Below are positions 1 to 8,271 of a stretch of 64,000 bases of DNA, in pieces. Location: NCBI GenBank assembly GCA_936920625.1, contig CAKZHC010000015.1, positions 111,182 to 175,181 of the forward strand, in the 5' to 3' direction. The notes below the pieces were generated by a model. It was not told the DNA's origin and did not search any database. It was given only the letters and a program-made list of their open reading frames with translations. The position numbers and the translations under genes are program-made. Origin of the DNA: an uncultured Enterobacteriaceae bacterium (lineage in GTDB: Bacteria; Pseudomonadota; Gammaproteobacteria; Enterobacterales; Enterobacteriaceae). How positions within the stretch are numbered: the stretch's first letter is position 1; each line of letters begins with the position of its first letter.

Positions 1-208
1 TCAGACGGGCACCATTAAATCCAGGGATGGCAGCGTGAACAGAACAAATTTTTGGCGTGATGCTGGTGTTAGCTGGCCTGGCTCAGGTACCAGAAATAGC
101 AATGCTGCTTGTCTTATTTAGGTATTTATTGTCAACGTGTATCACCCTGAATTGCCTGTTTAGCTATTCATTTTATTGTCATCCCACATTTTTACACAGG
201 GAGAGAGT
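1..208. other. Left edge, no supported gene
   Basis: The leader of glnE. One plus-strand frame is open from the left edge (base 2) to a stop at 119-121, about 39 codons, and could be the 3' end of an upstream gene. I recognise no family in it. In E. coli the gene before glnE is the triphosphatase ygiF, but the visible residues do not let me claim that. Confidence 0.3.
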
Positions 209-3040
209 ATGTCACCTTTATCGTTTGAGCCTGTTCCACCGCAACTGGACAAACAGAGACAATGTGTTGTGGAAAATTGGCCTGACACGATGGTGTCACC
301 CGATCTTACGGCGCTGGCCGTCCTAACGTTTAGCGATTTTATCTGTGAAGGATTGCAGAGACATCCGGAATGGTGGCAGACGTTAATAACCCGTCCCCCT
401 CAACCCGACGAATATCGCGGCTATGCTTGCGAACTTGCAGATTTGCTAGCAGGGATTGAAGACGAATCACGGCTGATGAATGCGTTGCGGCTGTTTCGGC
501 GTGAAAAATTGATCCGTATTGGCTGGATGCAGACACTTAGTCAGTGTCCGACACAGCATACCCTGATGCAATTAAGTGTGCTGGCGGAGTCACTGATAAT
601 TGCCGCACGTGACTGGCTGTATGCGGCCTGCTGTAAAGAGATGGGTACTCCCTGCAACGCAGCAGGAGAATCACAACCACTTCTGATTCTCGCTATGGGA
701 AAACTGGGCGGGGGCGAACTTAATTTTTCCTCTGATATCGATCTGATTTTCACCTGGCCGGAAAATGGCTTTACCTGTGGCGGGCGGCGTCAACTGGATA
801 ATGCGCAATTCTTCAATCGGTTAGGACAGCGTCTGATTAGGGTACTGAACAAGCCCGACAGTGAAGGTTTTGTGTACTGGGTAGATATGCGCTTGCGCCC
901 ATTCGGTGACAGTGGCCCCTTAGTGATGAGCTTTTCTGCACTTGAAGACTATTATCAGGAGCAGGGGCGTGATTGGGAGCGCTATGCCATGGTAAAGGCC
1001 CGGCTGTTAGGCGACCCGCAGCATTGCTGGAGTCGGGCGTTGCACAGTCTGTTACGTCCCTTTGTCTACCGCCGCTATATTGATTTCAGCGTGATTCAGT
1101 CGCTGCGTAATATGAAGGGGATGATAGAGCGGGAAGTTCGGCGTCGTGCTCTGGTGGACAATATTAAACTGGGTGCGGGTGGGATTCGGGAAATCGAATT
1201 CATTGTTCAGTTCTTTCAGCTAATACATGGCGGAAGGAATCAACAGTTGCAGCATTGTGAGTTGTTGTCCGCACTCCATGTCATTAGTGAAATGGAGCTG
1301 ATATCTGAAGATCAGATAACGGTACTATATCAGGCCTATCTTTTTTTGCGGCGACTGGAAAATTTGTTACAAAGTATCAACGATGAGCAGACACAAACTC
1401 TGCCCACAGATCAGCTGAATCGATCCCGACTAGCGTGGGCAATGGGGCAACCGGATTGGGCAGCACTGCATCAGCACATTGAACAACATATGAAGGAGGT
1501 GAGAACTATTTTTGATGCGCTGATTGGCGATAAAACATCAGATAGTCCGGAGCAAAGTGATATTAATGATTATATCGGGCTGTGGCAGGGGGAATCAGAA
1601 GCGATGTTAACGAATATCCCCCCGGCATTAATACAGACCATTACTGATTTTCGCGAGGATGTTAACCGCCGCACTATAGGCCCCCGTGGGAGACAGGCGC
1701 TGGAACAGCTGATACCCCGGCTGCTGGCTACAGTCAATACACACGATGATGCAACCACTGTTATAAAGCGCCTTGTCCCGCTGCTGTTGAGTATACTAAA
1801 CCGTAGTACTTATCTGGAGTTATTAGCAGAGTCTCCGGGTGCTTTGCAGCACCTGATTCGGCTTTGTGGCGCATCTCCTATGGTTGCCAGCCAGCTGGCT
1901 CGCTATCCGATGCTACTCGATGAGTTACTCTCTCCCTCTACGCTTTATCACGCGATGGCTTCTGATGGTTACCGCAATGAATTGCGGCAGTATTTGCTGC
2001 GTGTGCCTGAAGATGATGAAGAGCAGCAGATGGAAGCACTGCGTCAGTTCAAGCAGATCCATCATCTGAGAATTGCAGCGGCAGATATTAATGGAACGCT
2101 TCCGCTAATGAAAGTGAGCGATCACCTGACGTGGCTGGCTGAAGCGATAATTGAGGCGGTAGTACAGCAGGCATGGAATATGATGGTTAGGCGCCATGGT
2201 CAACCCGATCATCTTATCCATAATCATGATCGGGGTTTTGCGGTGGTGGGGTATGGAAAACTGGGTGGCTGGGAGCTGAGTTATCGCTCCGACCTCGATT
2301 TGGTGTTTTTACACAATTGCCCGGCCGGGGTAATGACCAGGGGGGCACGGCAGATCGACGGACGTCAGTTCTATCTGCGTCTGGCGCAGCGCATTGTACA
2401 TTTGTTCAGTACGCGTACTTCAACTGGCACGCTTTATGAAGTAGATGCCAGGCTCCGGCCTTCTGGTTCTGCGGGTATGCTGGTAAGTGCGCTTGATGCT
2501 TACGATGAATACCAGCAGAAGGATGCCTGGACTTGGGAACACCAGGCACTGGTCCGTGCACGGGTGGTTTTTGGTGATGCTGCTTTGGCACAGCGGTTTG
2601 CAATTATTCGTCGCCGTATTCTCTGCCAAGAGCGAGAGCCGTTAACCCTCCAAACAGCCGTGCGTGAAATGCGGGAAAAAATGTATGTGCATCTTAGCAA
2701 CAAGCATAAATCGCGCTGGGATATCAAAGTTGATAAGGGGGGAATTACCGATATTGAGTTTATCGCTCAATATCTGGTGTTGCGTTTTGCTCATCGGTAT
2801 CCGGTGTTAAGCCACTGGTCAGATAACGTGCGTATATTCGAGCAGATGGCCCGTTGCAATACCATTTCACAGCAGGAGGCGCAAACCTTGACCCAGGCCT
2901 ATGTAATGATGCGTGATGCGCTACATCAGAGGGCATTACAGGAGCTGTCTGACCAGTCTGAACCGACTGATTATCTGGCAGAGCGATGTCAGGTTGATGC
3001 CAGCTGGCAGCGCTGGCTGATTGATGCCCCTGAAGGGTGA
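209..3040 (+). CDS. glnE: Bifunctional glutamine synthetase adenylyltransferase/deadenylase GlnE
   Basis: Cytoplasmic enzyme that adds AMP to glutamine synthetase, or removes it, in response to PII and glutamine, so controlling nitrogen assimilation. The protein is 943 residues, against 946 in E. coli. Two nucleotidyltransferase domains are visible: GMGKLGGGELNFSSDIDL-type residues near 163-182 (the N-terminal deadenylase half; this copy reads AMGKLGGG) and GYGKLGGWELSYRSDLDL near 681-700 (the adenylylating half). Each keeps the GG-x-EL...SD-x-D metal-binding signature. I chose ATG 209, giving MSPLSFEP, because GGAGAGA lies 3-10 bases upstream; an upstream in-frame ATG at 176 has no such site. 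The gene is followed 77 bases later by hldE on the same strand, the usual enterobacterial order. No truncation is seen. Confidence 0.97.
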   Translation: MSPLSFEPVPPQLDKQRQCVVENWPDTMVSPDLTALAVLTFSDFICEGLQRHPEWWQTLITRPPQPDEYRGYACELADLLAGIEDESRLMNALRLFRREKLIRIGWMQTLSQCPTQHTLMQLSVLAESLIIAARDWLYAACCKEMGTPCNAAGESQPLLILAMGKLGGGELNFSSDIDLIFTWPENGFTCGGRRQLDNAQFFNRLGQRLIRVLNKPDSEGFVYWVDMRLRPFGDSGPLVMSFSALEDYYQEQGRDWERYAMVKARLLGDPQHCWSRALHSLLRPFVYRRYIDFSVIQSLRNMKGMIEREVRRRALVDNIKLGAGGIREIEFIVQFFQLIHGGRNQQLQHCELLSALHVISEMELISEDQITVLYQAYLFLRRLENLLQSINDEQTQTLPTDQLNRSRLAWAMGQPDWAALHQHIEQHMKEVRTIFDALIGDKTSDSPEQSDINDYIGLWQGESEAMLTNIPPALIQTITDFREDVNRRTIGPRGRQALEQLIPRLLATVNTHDDATTVIKRLVPLLLSILNRSTYLELLAESPGALQHLIRLCGASPMVASQLARYPMLLDELLSPSTLYHAMASDGYRNELRQYLLRVPEDDEEQQMEALRQFKQIHHLRIAAADINGTLPLMKVSDHLTWLAEAIIEAVVQQAWNMMVRRHGQPDHLIHNHDRGFAVVGYGKLGGWELSYRSDLDLVFLHNCPAGVMTRGARQIDGRQFYLRLAQRIVHLFSTRTSTGTLYEVDARLRPSGSAGMLVSALDAYDEYQQKDAWTWEHQALVRARVVFGDAALAQRFAIIRRRILCQEREPLTLQTAVREMREKMYVHLSNKHKSRWDIKVDKGGITDIEFIAQYLVLRFAHRYPVLSHWSDNVRIFEQMARCNTISQQEAQTLTQAYVMMRDALHQRALQELSDQSEPTDYLAERCQVDASWQRWLIDAPEG

Positions 3041-3117
3041 GCCGACAACTAGCCAGTCTGACGTGTAACTGTGCTATTATCGCGTCCGTACTCGTTACTG
3101 TGTCTGGAGTCTCTGCA

Positions 3118-4545
3118 ATGAAAGTAACCCTGCCTGACTTTGATAATGCCAGCATTCTGGTGGCTGGCGATATTATGCTTGATCGTTACTGGCATGGGCC
3201 CGCCAGCCGCATCTCTCCTGAAGCTCCGGTACCAGTAGTAAGTGTTGATAATGTTGAAGAGCGCCCGGGCGGGGCGGCAAACGTGGCGATGAACATCGCT
3301 TCTCTGGGCGCAACCTCTTATCTGGTGGGTATCACAGGAGAAGACGCCGCCGCTGAGATCCTGAAAGCACAATTGAGTACCTCACAGGTCATCTGTGACT
3401 TTGTCACTGCCACTACTCATCCTACTATTACCAAACTTCGGGTCCTGTCACATCACCAGCAGTTGCTTAGGCTCGATTTTGAACAAGCTTTTTCCGGTAT
3501 TGACCCAGCACCGCTACACCAAAAAATTGCCGCCCGACTCAGCAGTGCAGGTGCGCTGATTCTCTCTGATTATGGCAAAGGGGCGTTAGTGCAAGCCGGG
3601 CAGATTATCAGGCTGGCCCGTGATGCAAATGTTCCGGTATTAGTAGATCCTAAAGGAACCGATTTTGAACGCTACCGGGGAGCGACGCTGCTGACGCCAA
3701 ATCTGGCAGAGTTTGAAGCAGTTGCAGGTAAATGCGATAGTGAGCAAGAGCTGGTAGCACGTGGTCTGGCCCTGATTGCTGCCTTTGACCTCTCAGCATT
3801 ACTAATAACTCGATCAGAGCATGGCATGACCCTGTTGCAGACAGGCAAAAGTCCGCTACACCTGCCTACTCAGGCACAGGAAGTTTTCGATGTCACGGGG
3901 GCGGGTGATACGGTAATTGGCGTGCTGGCGGCAGCACTGGCAGCAGGGGATTCGCTGGAGGAGTCATGTTTCCTCGCGAATGCTGCGGCAGGACTGGTAG
4001 TGGGTAAACTTGGTACATCTACCGTTACACCGGTTGAGTTAGAGAATGTAATTCATGCCCGCTCACAAAATGGTTTTGGCGTAGTGAACGAAAAAGAACT
4101 ACGGCAGGCGGTAGATCAGGCTCGTGGCCGCAGAGAAAAGATAGTAATGACTAATGGTTGTTTTGACCTGTTGCATGCAGGCCATGTTTCTTATCTGGCC
4201 AATGCCCGTAAGCTGGGCGACAGGCTGATTGTAGCGGTGAACAGCGATGCTTCTGTCAAAAGTCTAAAAGGTGAGAACAGACCGATAAATTCACTAATAA
4301 ATCGTATGACTGTGTTGGGGGCACTGGAATCCGTAGACTGGGTTGTATCTTTTGAGGAAGATACACCGCAACGTTTGATAAGTGATATTTTGCCAGATTT
4401 GCTGGTGAAGGGTGGAGATTATAAATCAGAAGATATTGCAGGCAGTAAAGAGGTGCTAGCTAATGGCGGTGAAGTACAGGTGCTTAATTTTGAAGATGGC
4501 ATCTCAACTACCAGCATTATCGACTGGATTAAGAAATACTGCTAA
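3118..4545 (+). CDS. hldE: Bifunctional heptose 7-phosphate kinase / heptose 1-phosphate adenylyltransferase
   Basis: Makes ADP-L-glycero-D-manno-heptose precursor for the LPS inner core by two steps: ATP phosphorylation of D-glycero-D-manno-heptose 7-phosphate at C1, then AMP transfer to the 1-phosphate. The N-terminal half is a PfkB/ribokinase domain with GGAANVAMN near residue 55 and the DVTGAGDT catalytic signature near 258-265. The C-terminal half is a nucleotidyltransferase with TNGCFDLLHAGHVSYL (HxGH near 353) and VVSFEEDTPQRLI. It is 475 residues, against 477 in E. coli. An upstream in-frame start exists at 3037, but MKVTLPDF at 3118 has a GGAG site about 12 bases upstream and matches the family start. 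Confidence 0.97.
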   Translation: MKVTLPDFDNASILVAGDIMLDRYWHGPASRISPEAPVPVVSVDNVEERPGGAANVAMNIASLGATSYLVGITGEDAAAEILKAQLSTSQVICDFVTATTHPTITKLRVLSHHQQLLRLDFEQAFSGIDPAPLHQKIAARLSSAGALILSDYGKGALVQAGQIIRLARDANVPVLVDPKGTDFERYRGATLLTPNLAEFEAVAGKCDSEQELVARGLALIAAFDLSALLITRSEHGMTLLQTGKSPLHLPTQAQEVFDVTGAGDTVIGVLAAALAAGDSLEESCFLANAAAGLVVGKLGTSTVTPVELENVIHARSQNGFGVVNEKELRQAVDQARGRREKIVMTNGCFDLLHAGHVSYLANARKLGDRLIVAVNSDASVKSLKGENRPINSLINRMTVLGALESVDWVVSFEEDTPQRLISDILPDLLVKGGDYKSEDIAGSKEVLANGGEVQVLNFEDGISTTSIIDWIKKYC

Positions 4546-4554
4546 AGGAGATTG

Positions 4555-4592
4555 ATGGGCGGCTTGAGCGACGCCCACATGCTCTTTTATTT
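4555..4592 (+). terminator. Possible terminator after hldE
   Basis: A 6-bp stem TGGGCG (4556-4561) / CGCCCA (4572-4577) lies 10 bases after the hldE stop and is followed by CATGCTCTTTTA, a weak T tract. It sits between convergent hldE and ubiK. The T run is short, so the call is tentative. Confidence 0.4.
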
Positions 4593-4931
4593 ATGTTTAT
4601 GTGTTTTCTTATCTTTATCATTTGTGGTATCGCTGCTGTCGTCATTGACGGCGCTGTCCTTGTTGTTATTAACCCTGCTGCTATCGTTGCCACTACGGCT
4701 CTCCAGTGTGGCGATACGCGCTTCAAGCGCAGTGAGTTTTTCGCGGGTACGTTGCAGTACCTGCGTTTGTACATCAAACTCCTCACGATTAACCAGTTGC
4801 AGTTTAGATAGCTGATTTGTCAGTATCTGACGAATCTTTTTTTCCATATCGTCACCAAAGTCACGAATTCCTTTCGGAATAGCATCATGTACCTGACGGG
4901 CGAGTTGTTCAATTTTTTTTGGGTCAATCAT
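4587..4931 (-). CDS. ubiK: Ubiquinone biosynthesis accessory factor UbiK
   Basis: Small accessory factor (formerly YqiC) of aerobic ubiquinone synthesis that works with UbiJ in the soluble Ubi complex and binds lipid. Residues MIDPKKIEQLARQVHD, KGIRDFGDDMEKKIRQ and NREEFDVQTQVLQRTREKL match the family, and the second half is a predicted coiled coil. The start at 4931 (MIDPKKIE) matches the E. coli start; an in-frame ATG at 4955 is upstream of it. The protein is 114 residues, against about 96 in E. coli. The extra length is a low-complexity Asn/Asp/Ser/Lys tail ending in KKTHKHK after residue ~85. The gene converges on hldE and is divergent from ribB. Confidence 0.93.
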   Translation of the reverse strand: MIDPKKIEQLARQVHDAIPKGIRDFGDDMEKKIRQILTNQLSKLQLVNREEFDVQTQVLQRTREKLTALEARIATLESRSGNDSSRVNNNKDSAVNDDSSDTTNDKDKKTHKHK

Positions 4932-5046
4932 AGCAGGGCCCCCGTGCAATAACAAAGATGTGGTTAAGTGTAACCTGTTTTGGCCGGCGGGTAACTAGGG
5001 AAAGTTGAGGTAATCAGATATTACCAGATGGTACTCTTTATGCTAA

Positions 5047-5075
5047 TTGCGCATCAGACATAACAGCGTTATAGT
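5047..5075 (+). promoter_or_regulatory. Sigma-70 promoter of ribB leader
   Basis: TTGCGC (5047-5052) and TATAGT (5070-5075) are separated by exactly 17 bases. The expected start point, near 5082, falls just before the FMN riboswitch, which is the position expected for the ribB leader promoter. Confidence 0.65.
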
Positions 5076-5086
5076 GAACTCACTTA

Positions 5087-5226
5087 TTCTCAGGGCGGGG
5101 TGAAATTCCTCACCGGCGGTAAATCAGCTCAGGCTGAAAGCCCGCGAGCGCTTCGTAATGTTTTCGAAGAACAGCAGATCCGGTGAAATTCCGGAGCCGA
5201 CGGTTAAAGTCCGGATGGGAGAGGAT
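5087..5226 (+). promoter_or_regulatory. FMN riboswitch (RFN element)
   Basis: The aptamer core is well conserved. It opens with TCTCAGGGCGGGGTGAAATT, then CACCGGCGGTAAAT, AGCCCGCGAGCG, GATCCGGTGAAATTCCGGAG, CCGACGGTTAAAGTCCGGAT and GGGAGAGGA at the 3' end. These are the family-defining helices and junctions of the FMN-binding aptamer. It precedes ribB by about 115 bases. In enterobacteria this element lowers ribB expression when FMN is high; whether control here is by termination or by hiding the ribosome site was not resolved. Confidence 0.96.
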
Positions 5227-5340
5227 AACGTTTAATTAACGCCTGGTGGTGCCTGACCGCTTGCCGTAATTACTTAATTCATTAAAACGCTCCTTAACTT
5301 GCCCTGATTCTGGTGTTTATGTCACTAAAAGGTTTTTACC

Positions 5341-6033
5341 ATGAATCAGACGCTTACTCTTGAATTTGGTCCTCCTGAACAGCGTGTTAACGCCGCTATT
5401 GCTGCACTGCGTGCTGGCCATGGCATAATAGTGCTCGATGACGAAAACCGCGAAAACGAAGGCGATATGATCTTCGCTGCCGAAACTATGACCGTCGAAC
5501 AGATGGCGCTGACGATACGTTATGGCAGTGGTATTGTCTGTCTGGCTATCACTGAAGCGCGTTGTCAGCAGCTCGAACTGCCAATGATGGTGGAAAACAA
5601 CACGAGTGCTTATGGCACGGGTTTCACCGTCACTATCGAGGCGGCTCGCGGGGTTACCACAGGTGTTTCAGCTCAGGATCGAATTACTACTATTCGTGCA
5701 GCGATTGCTGATAACGCTAAACCTTCGGATTTGCATCGTCCAGGCCATGTATTCCCCCTGCGTGCACGGGAAGGTGGCGTATTGGAGCGTAGCGGTCACA
5801 CTGAAGCGACTATCGATCTGGTATCGCTGGCTGGTTTTAAACCGGCCGGAGTGCTCTGTGAGCTCAGTAATGATGATGGCTCAATGGCGCGTACTCTTCA
5901 GTGTATTGCTTTTGCAAAACAACATCATATGGCGGTTGTGACTATCGAAGATTTGGTGAATTATCGCCGTCATCGCGAAACACGCGAAGCCAGAGGAAAA
6001 GATTACAAATGTTATCAGAGTAATAATGTGTAA
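5341..6033 (+). CDS. ribB: 3,4-dihydroxy-2-butanone 4-phosphate synthase
   Basis: Converts ribulose 5-phosphate to 3,4-dihydroxy-2-butanone 4-phosphate plus formate, supplying the xylene ring carbons of riboflavin. Catalytic landmarks are DDENRENEGDMIF near residue 32 (acidic loop), YGTGFTVTIEA and GHVFPLRAREGGVLERSGHTEATIDL. There is no GTP cyclohydrolase II domain, so it is the stand-alone form. At 230 residues it is about 13 longer than the E. coli enzyme; the extra residues form a charged C-terminal tail after LVNYRRHRE ending in QSNNV. The start ATG has AAAAGG 8-13 bases upstream. The FMN riboswitch leader indicates feedback by FMN. Confidence 0.97.
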   Translation: MNQTLTLEFGPPEQRVNAAIAALRAGHGIIVLDDENRENEGDMIFAAETMTVEQMALTIRYGSGIVCLAITEARCQQLELPMMVENNTSAYGTGFTVTIEAARGVTTGVSAQDRITTIRAAIADNAKPSDLHRPGHVFPLRAREGGVLERSGHTEATIDLVSLAGFKPAGVLCELSNDDGSMARTLQCIAFAKQHHMAVVTIEDLVNYRRHRETREARGKDYKCYQSNNV

Positions 6034-6169
6034 CAGCTTATTTAATAGCACACTATCTATAAAGCCATCAGCCATGTCTGGAACCGTTGAGCGAATATGC
6101 TGATTATGGCGCACAGAGTGGCTGCGAATCTTATTGTTTTTTAACAGATCTAATTGCTGTCTGTAAGGC

Positions 6170-6192
6170 CAGCGGACTCTGATAATCCGCTG
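6170..6192. terminator. Hairpin between convergent ribB and ygiC
   Basis: A perfect 7-bp inverted repeat, CAGCGGA (6170-6176) and TCCGCTG (6186-6192), lies 6 bases beyond the ygiC stop and about 140 bases after ribB. There is no long T tract on either side, so it may be a weak or Rho-assisted terminator. Confidence 0.4.
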
Positions 6193-6197
6193 ACTCT

Positions 6198-7358
6198 CTA
6201 GTCTGTGAAAATGTGAGGATAGAAACGGGAGAGGTCCTGAGTGATCAGTTGATGATCTTCGCGCAGGCCGATGCCAGCGGGCTGGTCGTTGATAAGCCAG
6301 CTGCCAATGACGGTATAGCTATCACCAAATTTAGGCAGTGGGTGAAATTGCTGTACTATCATCCCCTCACGACCGTAAGGCCCATCCACATGAGCAATTT
6401 GTTTGCCGTTTTCTGTGATGCTAATGTTGGCGCCTTCGCGTGAGAAAAGCGGTTTCATCACATAGCTATCCATGTGTGGCACGTCGCCATCAGCAAAGTA
6501 AGCAGGCAGCAGATTGGGGTGCCCAGGGAACATCTCCCAAAGCAGAGGCAGCAGGGCTTTGTTTGAGATAATGCTCTTCCAGCCTGGTTCCAGCCAGCGC
6601 ACTCCGGCATCAGCAAGCTTGGTGGAAAAGATCTCCTGAAGCATGAACTCCCAAGGGTAGAGTTTGAATAAATTACTGATAACCTGATCATCAGGATCGG
6701 TGAACTGCCCCTTCTCACCAAGGCCTATCTGATCCATATATAAAAAACTGTTATCCAGACCAGCTTCGCTGGCACAGTCCTGCAAATATTGCACTGTTCC
6801 ACGATCTTCGATGCTGTCCTGGCAGCAGGCAAAGTGAAGCCGGGTGAAGCCGTGTTTGTCCCTGAGCGTGGCGAAGCGTTCAATCAGCTTCTCCTGCAAA
6901 CTGTTGAATTGATCGCTGTTTGCAGGCAAATTACCGGCATTGAGCTGATCTTCCAGCCAGATCCATTGAAAAAAGGCGGTTTCGAAAAGTGAGGTAGGGG
7001 TATCTGCGTTGTTCTCGAACAACTTGGGTTCACCGGTACCATCCCAGGCCAGATCGAGCCGTGAATACAGCGAAGGCTGAGAAGAGTGCCATGACTGTCG
7101 CACAAACTCCCACGTGTGTTCAGGGATGGAAAACCGGGCAAGTAATGTTTCGCTGTTAACTACCTTTTCAGCCACCGCGAGGCACATTTGGTGAAGCTCA
7201 CTGGTGACACTCTCCAGTTTTTCTACCTGAGTTAAAGTAAACTGATAACAGGCATCCTCGCACCAGTAAGGCTCACCGTGCATTGTATGAAAGTGAAAAC
7301 CATACTCATTAGCACGTTCAAGCTTGTGCGGACGTTCTGCAATGTCAAGGCGTTGCAT
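6198..7358 (-). CDS. ygiC: Glutathionylspermidine synthase-like ATP-grasp protein YgiC
   Basis: Member of the C-terminal synthetase family of glutathionylspermidine synthase (ATP-grasp fold). The exact substrate is unknown, and it lacks the amidase domain of Gsp. Conserved stretches include YGFHFHTMHGEPYWCEDA, SRLDLAWDGTGEPKLFENNADTP (metal/ATP-binding acidic cluster), FSREGANISI and REGMIVQQFHPLP. The 386-residue length matches E. coli YgiC. The start is ATG 7358, with GGGGG about 10 bases upstream. It lies 3 bases after the ygiB stop, so the two are almost certainly co-transcribed and translationally coupled. Confidence 0.93.
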   Translation of the reverse strand: MQRLDIAERPHKLERANEYGFHFHTMHGEPYWCEDACYQFTLTQVEKLESVTSELHQMCLAVAEKVVNSETLLARFSIPEHTWEFVRQSWHSSQPSLYSRLDLAWDGTGEPKLFENNADTPTSLFETAFFQWIWLEDQLNAGNLPANSDQFNSLQEKLIERFATLRDKHGFTRLHFACCQDSIEDRGTVQYLQDCASEAGLDNSFLYMDQIGLGEKGQFTDPDDQVISNLFKLYPWEFMLQEIFSTKLADAGVRWLEPGWKSIISNKALLPLLWEMFPGHPNLLPAYFADGDVPHMDSYVMKPLFSREGANISITENGKQIAHVDGPYGREGMIVQQFHPLPKFGDSYTVIGSWLINDQPAGIGLREDHQLITQDLSRFYPHIFTD

Positions 7359-7361
7359 CAA

Positions 7362-7994
7362 TCAGCCCCCTAAGCTGCGACCGGAATTACCAGCCTGACT
7401 GCGCTGCATCGTGGCCTGGCGCGCAATAGTTTCACCAAAGCCGCCCCGAGTGATAGTGGTAGTAGTGGCAGGTTTAGGTGCCATGGCTGAAGCGGGAACC
7501 GTCGTTGTTCTGCCCGGAGTTGCTGTGCCATAGCTGCGCCCCGATGCATCAACATACTGGCTTCTGGCCGGACTGGCCGCCGAGCTGGAACTGAATAAAG
7601 GCTGCTGGCTGAAACCGCCACTAAGCAGCCGGCCCATCATATATCCGGCCATAAGTGGCATCCAGACACTGCCGCCTCCCGCGCTGGCTGATGAAGATTG
7701 CTGGCACCGGTTTTCACCGAATTCAGCTACGCAATCCTCACGGGTAGCGTATTTAGGCGCCGTTTTTTCGGCTTCCTTGAGTGCATTATTGTAGGCTGTT
7801 GTGCACTGTCCATGTTGACCCGGATTAGCGCGGCTACAGTCATCGGCATTCTGATACATGGAGACTGTCTGATCGGATTGTTCACAGCCTGACAGTGCAA
7901 ATATGGCAGAAGCGGCAAGCGCTACAGGTGTTAAGTGACGTGCCTGCCAGCTCTTACGAAATGTGGCATGATTAATTAATTTTGTCCGTTTCAT
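7362..7994 (-). CDS. ygiB: YgiB family lipoprotein (DUF1190)
   Basis: Predicted lipoprotein of unknown function. The N-terminus RHLTPVALAASAIFALSGC is a signal peptide followed by a lipobox cysteine near residue 37. DDCSRANPGQHGQCTTAYNNAL and ATREDCVAEFG contain conserved cysteines that could form disulfides. A glycine-rich WMPLMAGYMMGRLL segment and a Ser/Gly/Thr-rich tail ending RSLGG follow, as in the family. ATG 7994 (MKRTK) was chosen over ATG 8000 because CAGGA sits 8 bases upstream of it. It is the first gene of the ygiB-ygiC pair downstream of tolC, the same order as in E. coli. Confidence 0.92.
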   Translation of the reverse strand: MKRTKLINHATFRKSWQARHLTPVALAASAIFALSGCEQSDQTVSMYQNADDCSRANPGQHGQCTTAYNNALKEAEKTAPKYATREDCVAEFGENRCQQSSSASAGGGSVWMPLMAGYMMGRLLSGGFSQQPLFSSSSAASPARSQYVDASGRSYGTATPGRTTTVPASAMAPKPATTTTITRGGFGETIARQATMQRSQAGNSGRSLGG

Positions 7995-8271
7995 TGTCAT
8001 ATTCCTGATTCAATACAGCAAACGGCCAGAATAGGATATGTGATGAGAAAACTGAAGCAATACTATCGGGAGAAGGGAGAATTTTTACCTCACTATACGT
8101 TTGACACTTAGCAGCAGAAGGGTGAGAAAGCGTCAGTTCGCCGGGCAACTGCTGTTCTGGCCAGAATCAACACCAGAGCAGCTAACATGCTTCAGCTGTT
8201 CACCTCAGGCTGAACCGATAACAGAGGGGAAGCGCAAGTGCCGGTTGGTCCCGCTGCAAGTTAAGATCAGA

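Noticed and set aside
2..121. Open frame at the left edge as the tail of ygiF
   Set aside because: The 39 visible codons do not resemble the YgiF C-terminus as I know it, so no identity was assigned.
2760..3155. 131-codon minus-strand frame over the end of glnE and start of hldE
   Set aside because: Lies antisense to two highly conserved genes with no family match.
4552..4815. Plus-strand 87-codon hydrophobic frame
   Set aside because: Exactly antisense to the ubiK tail; Leu/Ser richness is a by-product of the Asn/Asp/Lys codons on the other strand.
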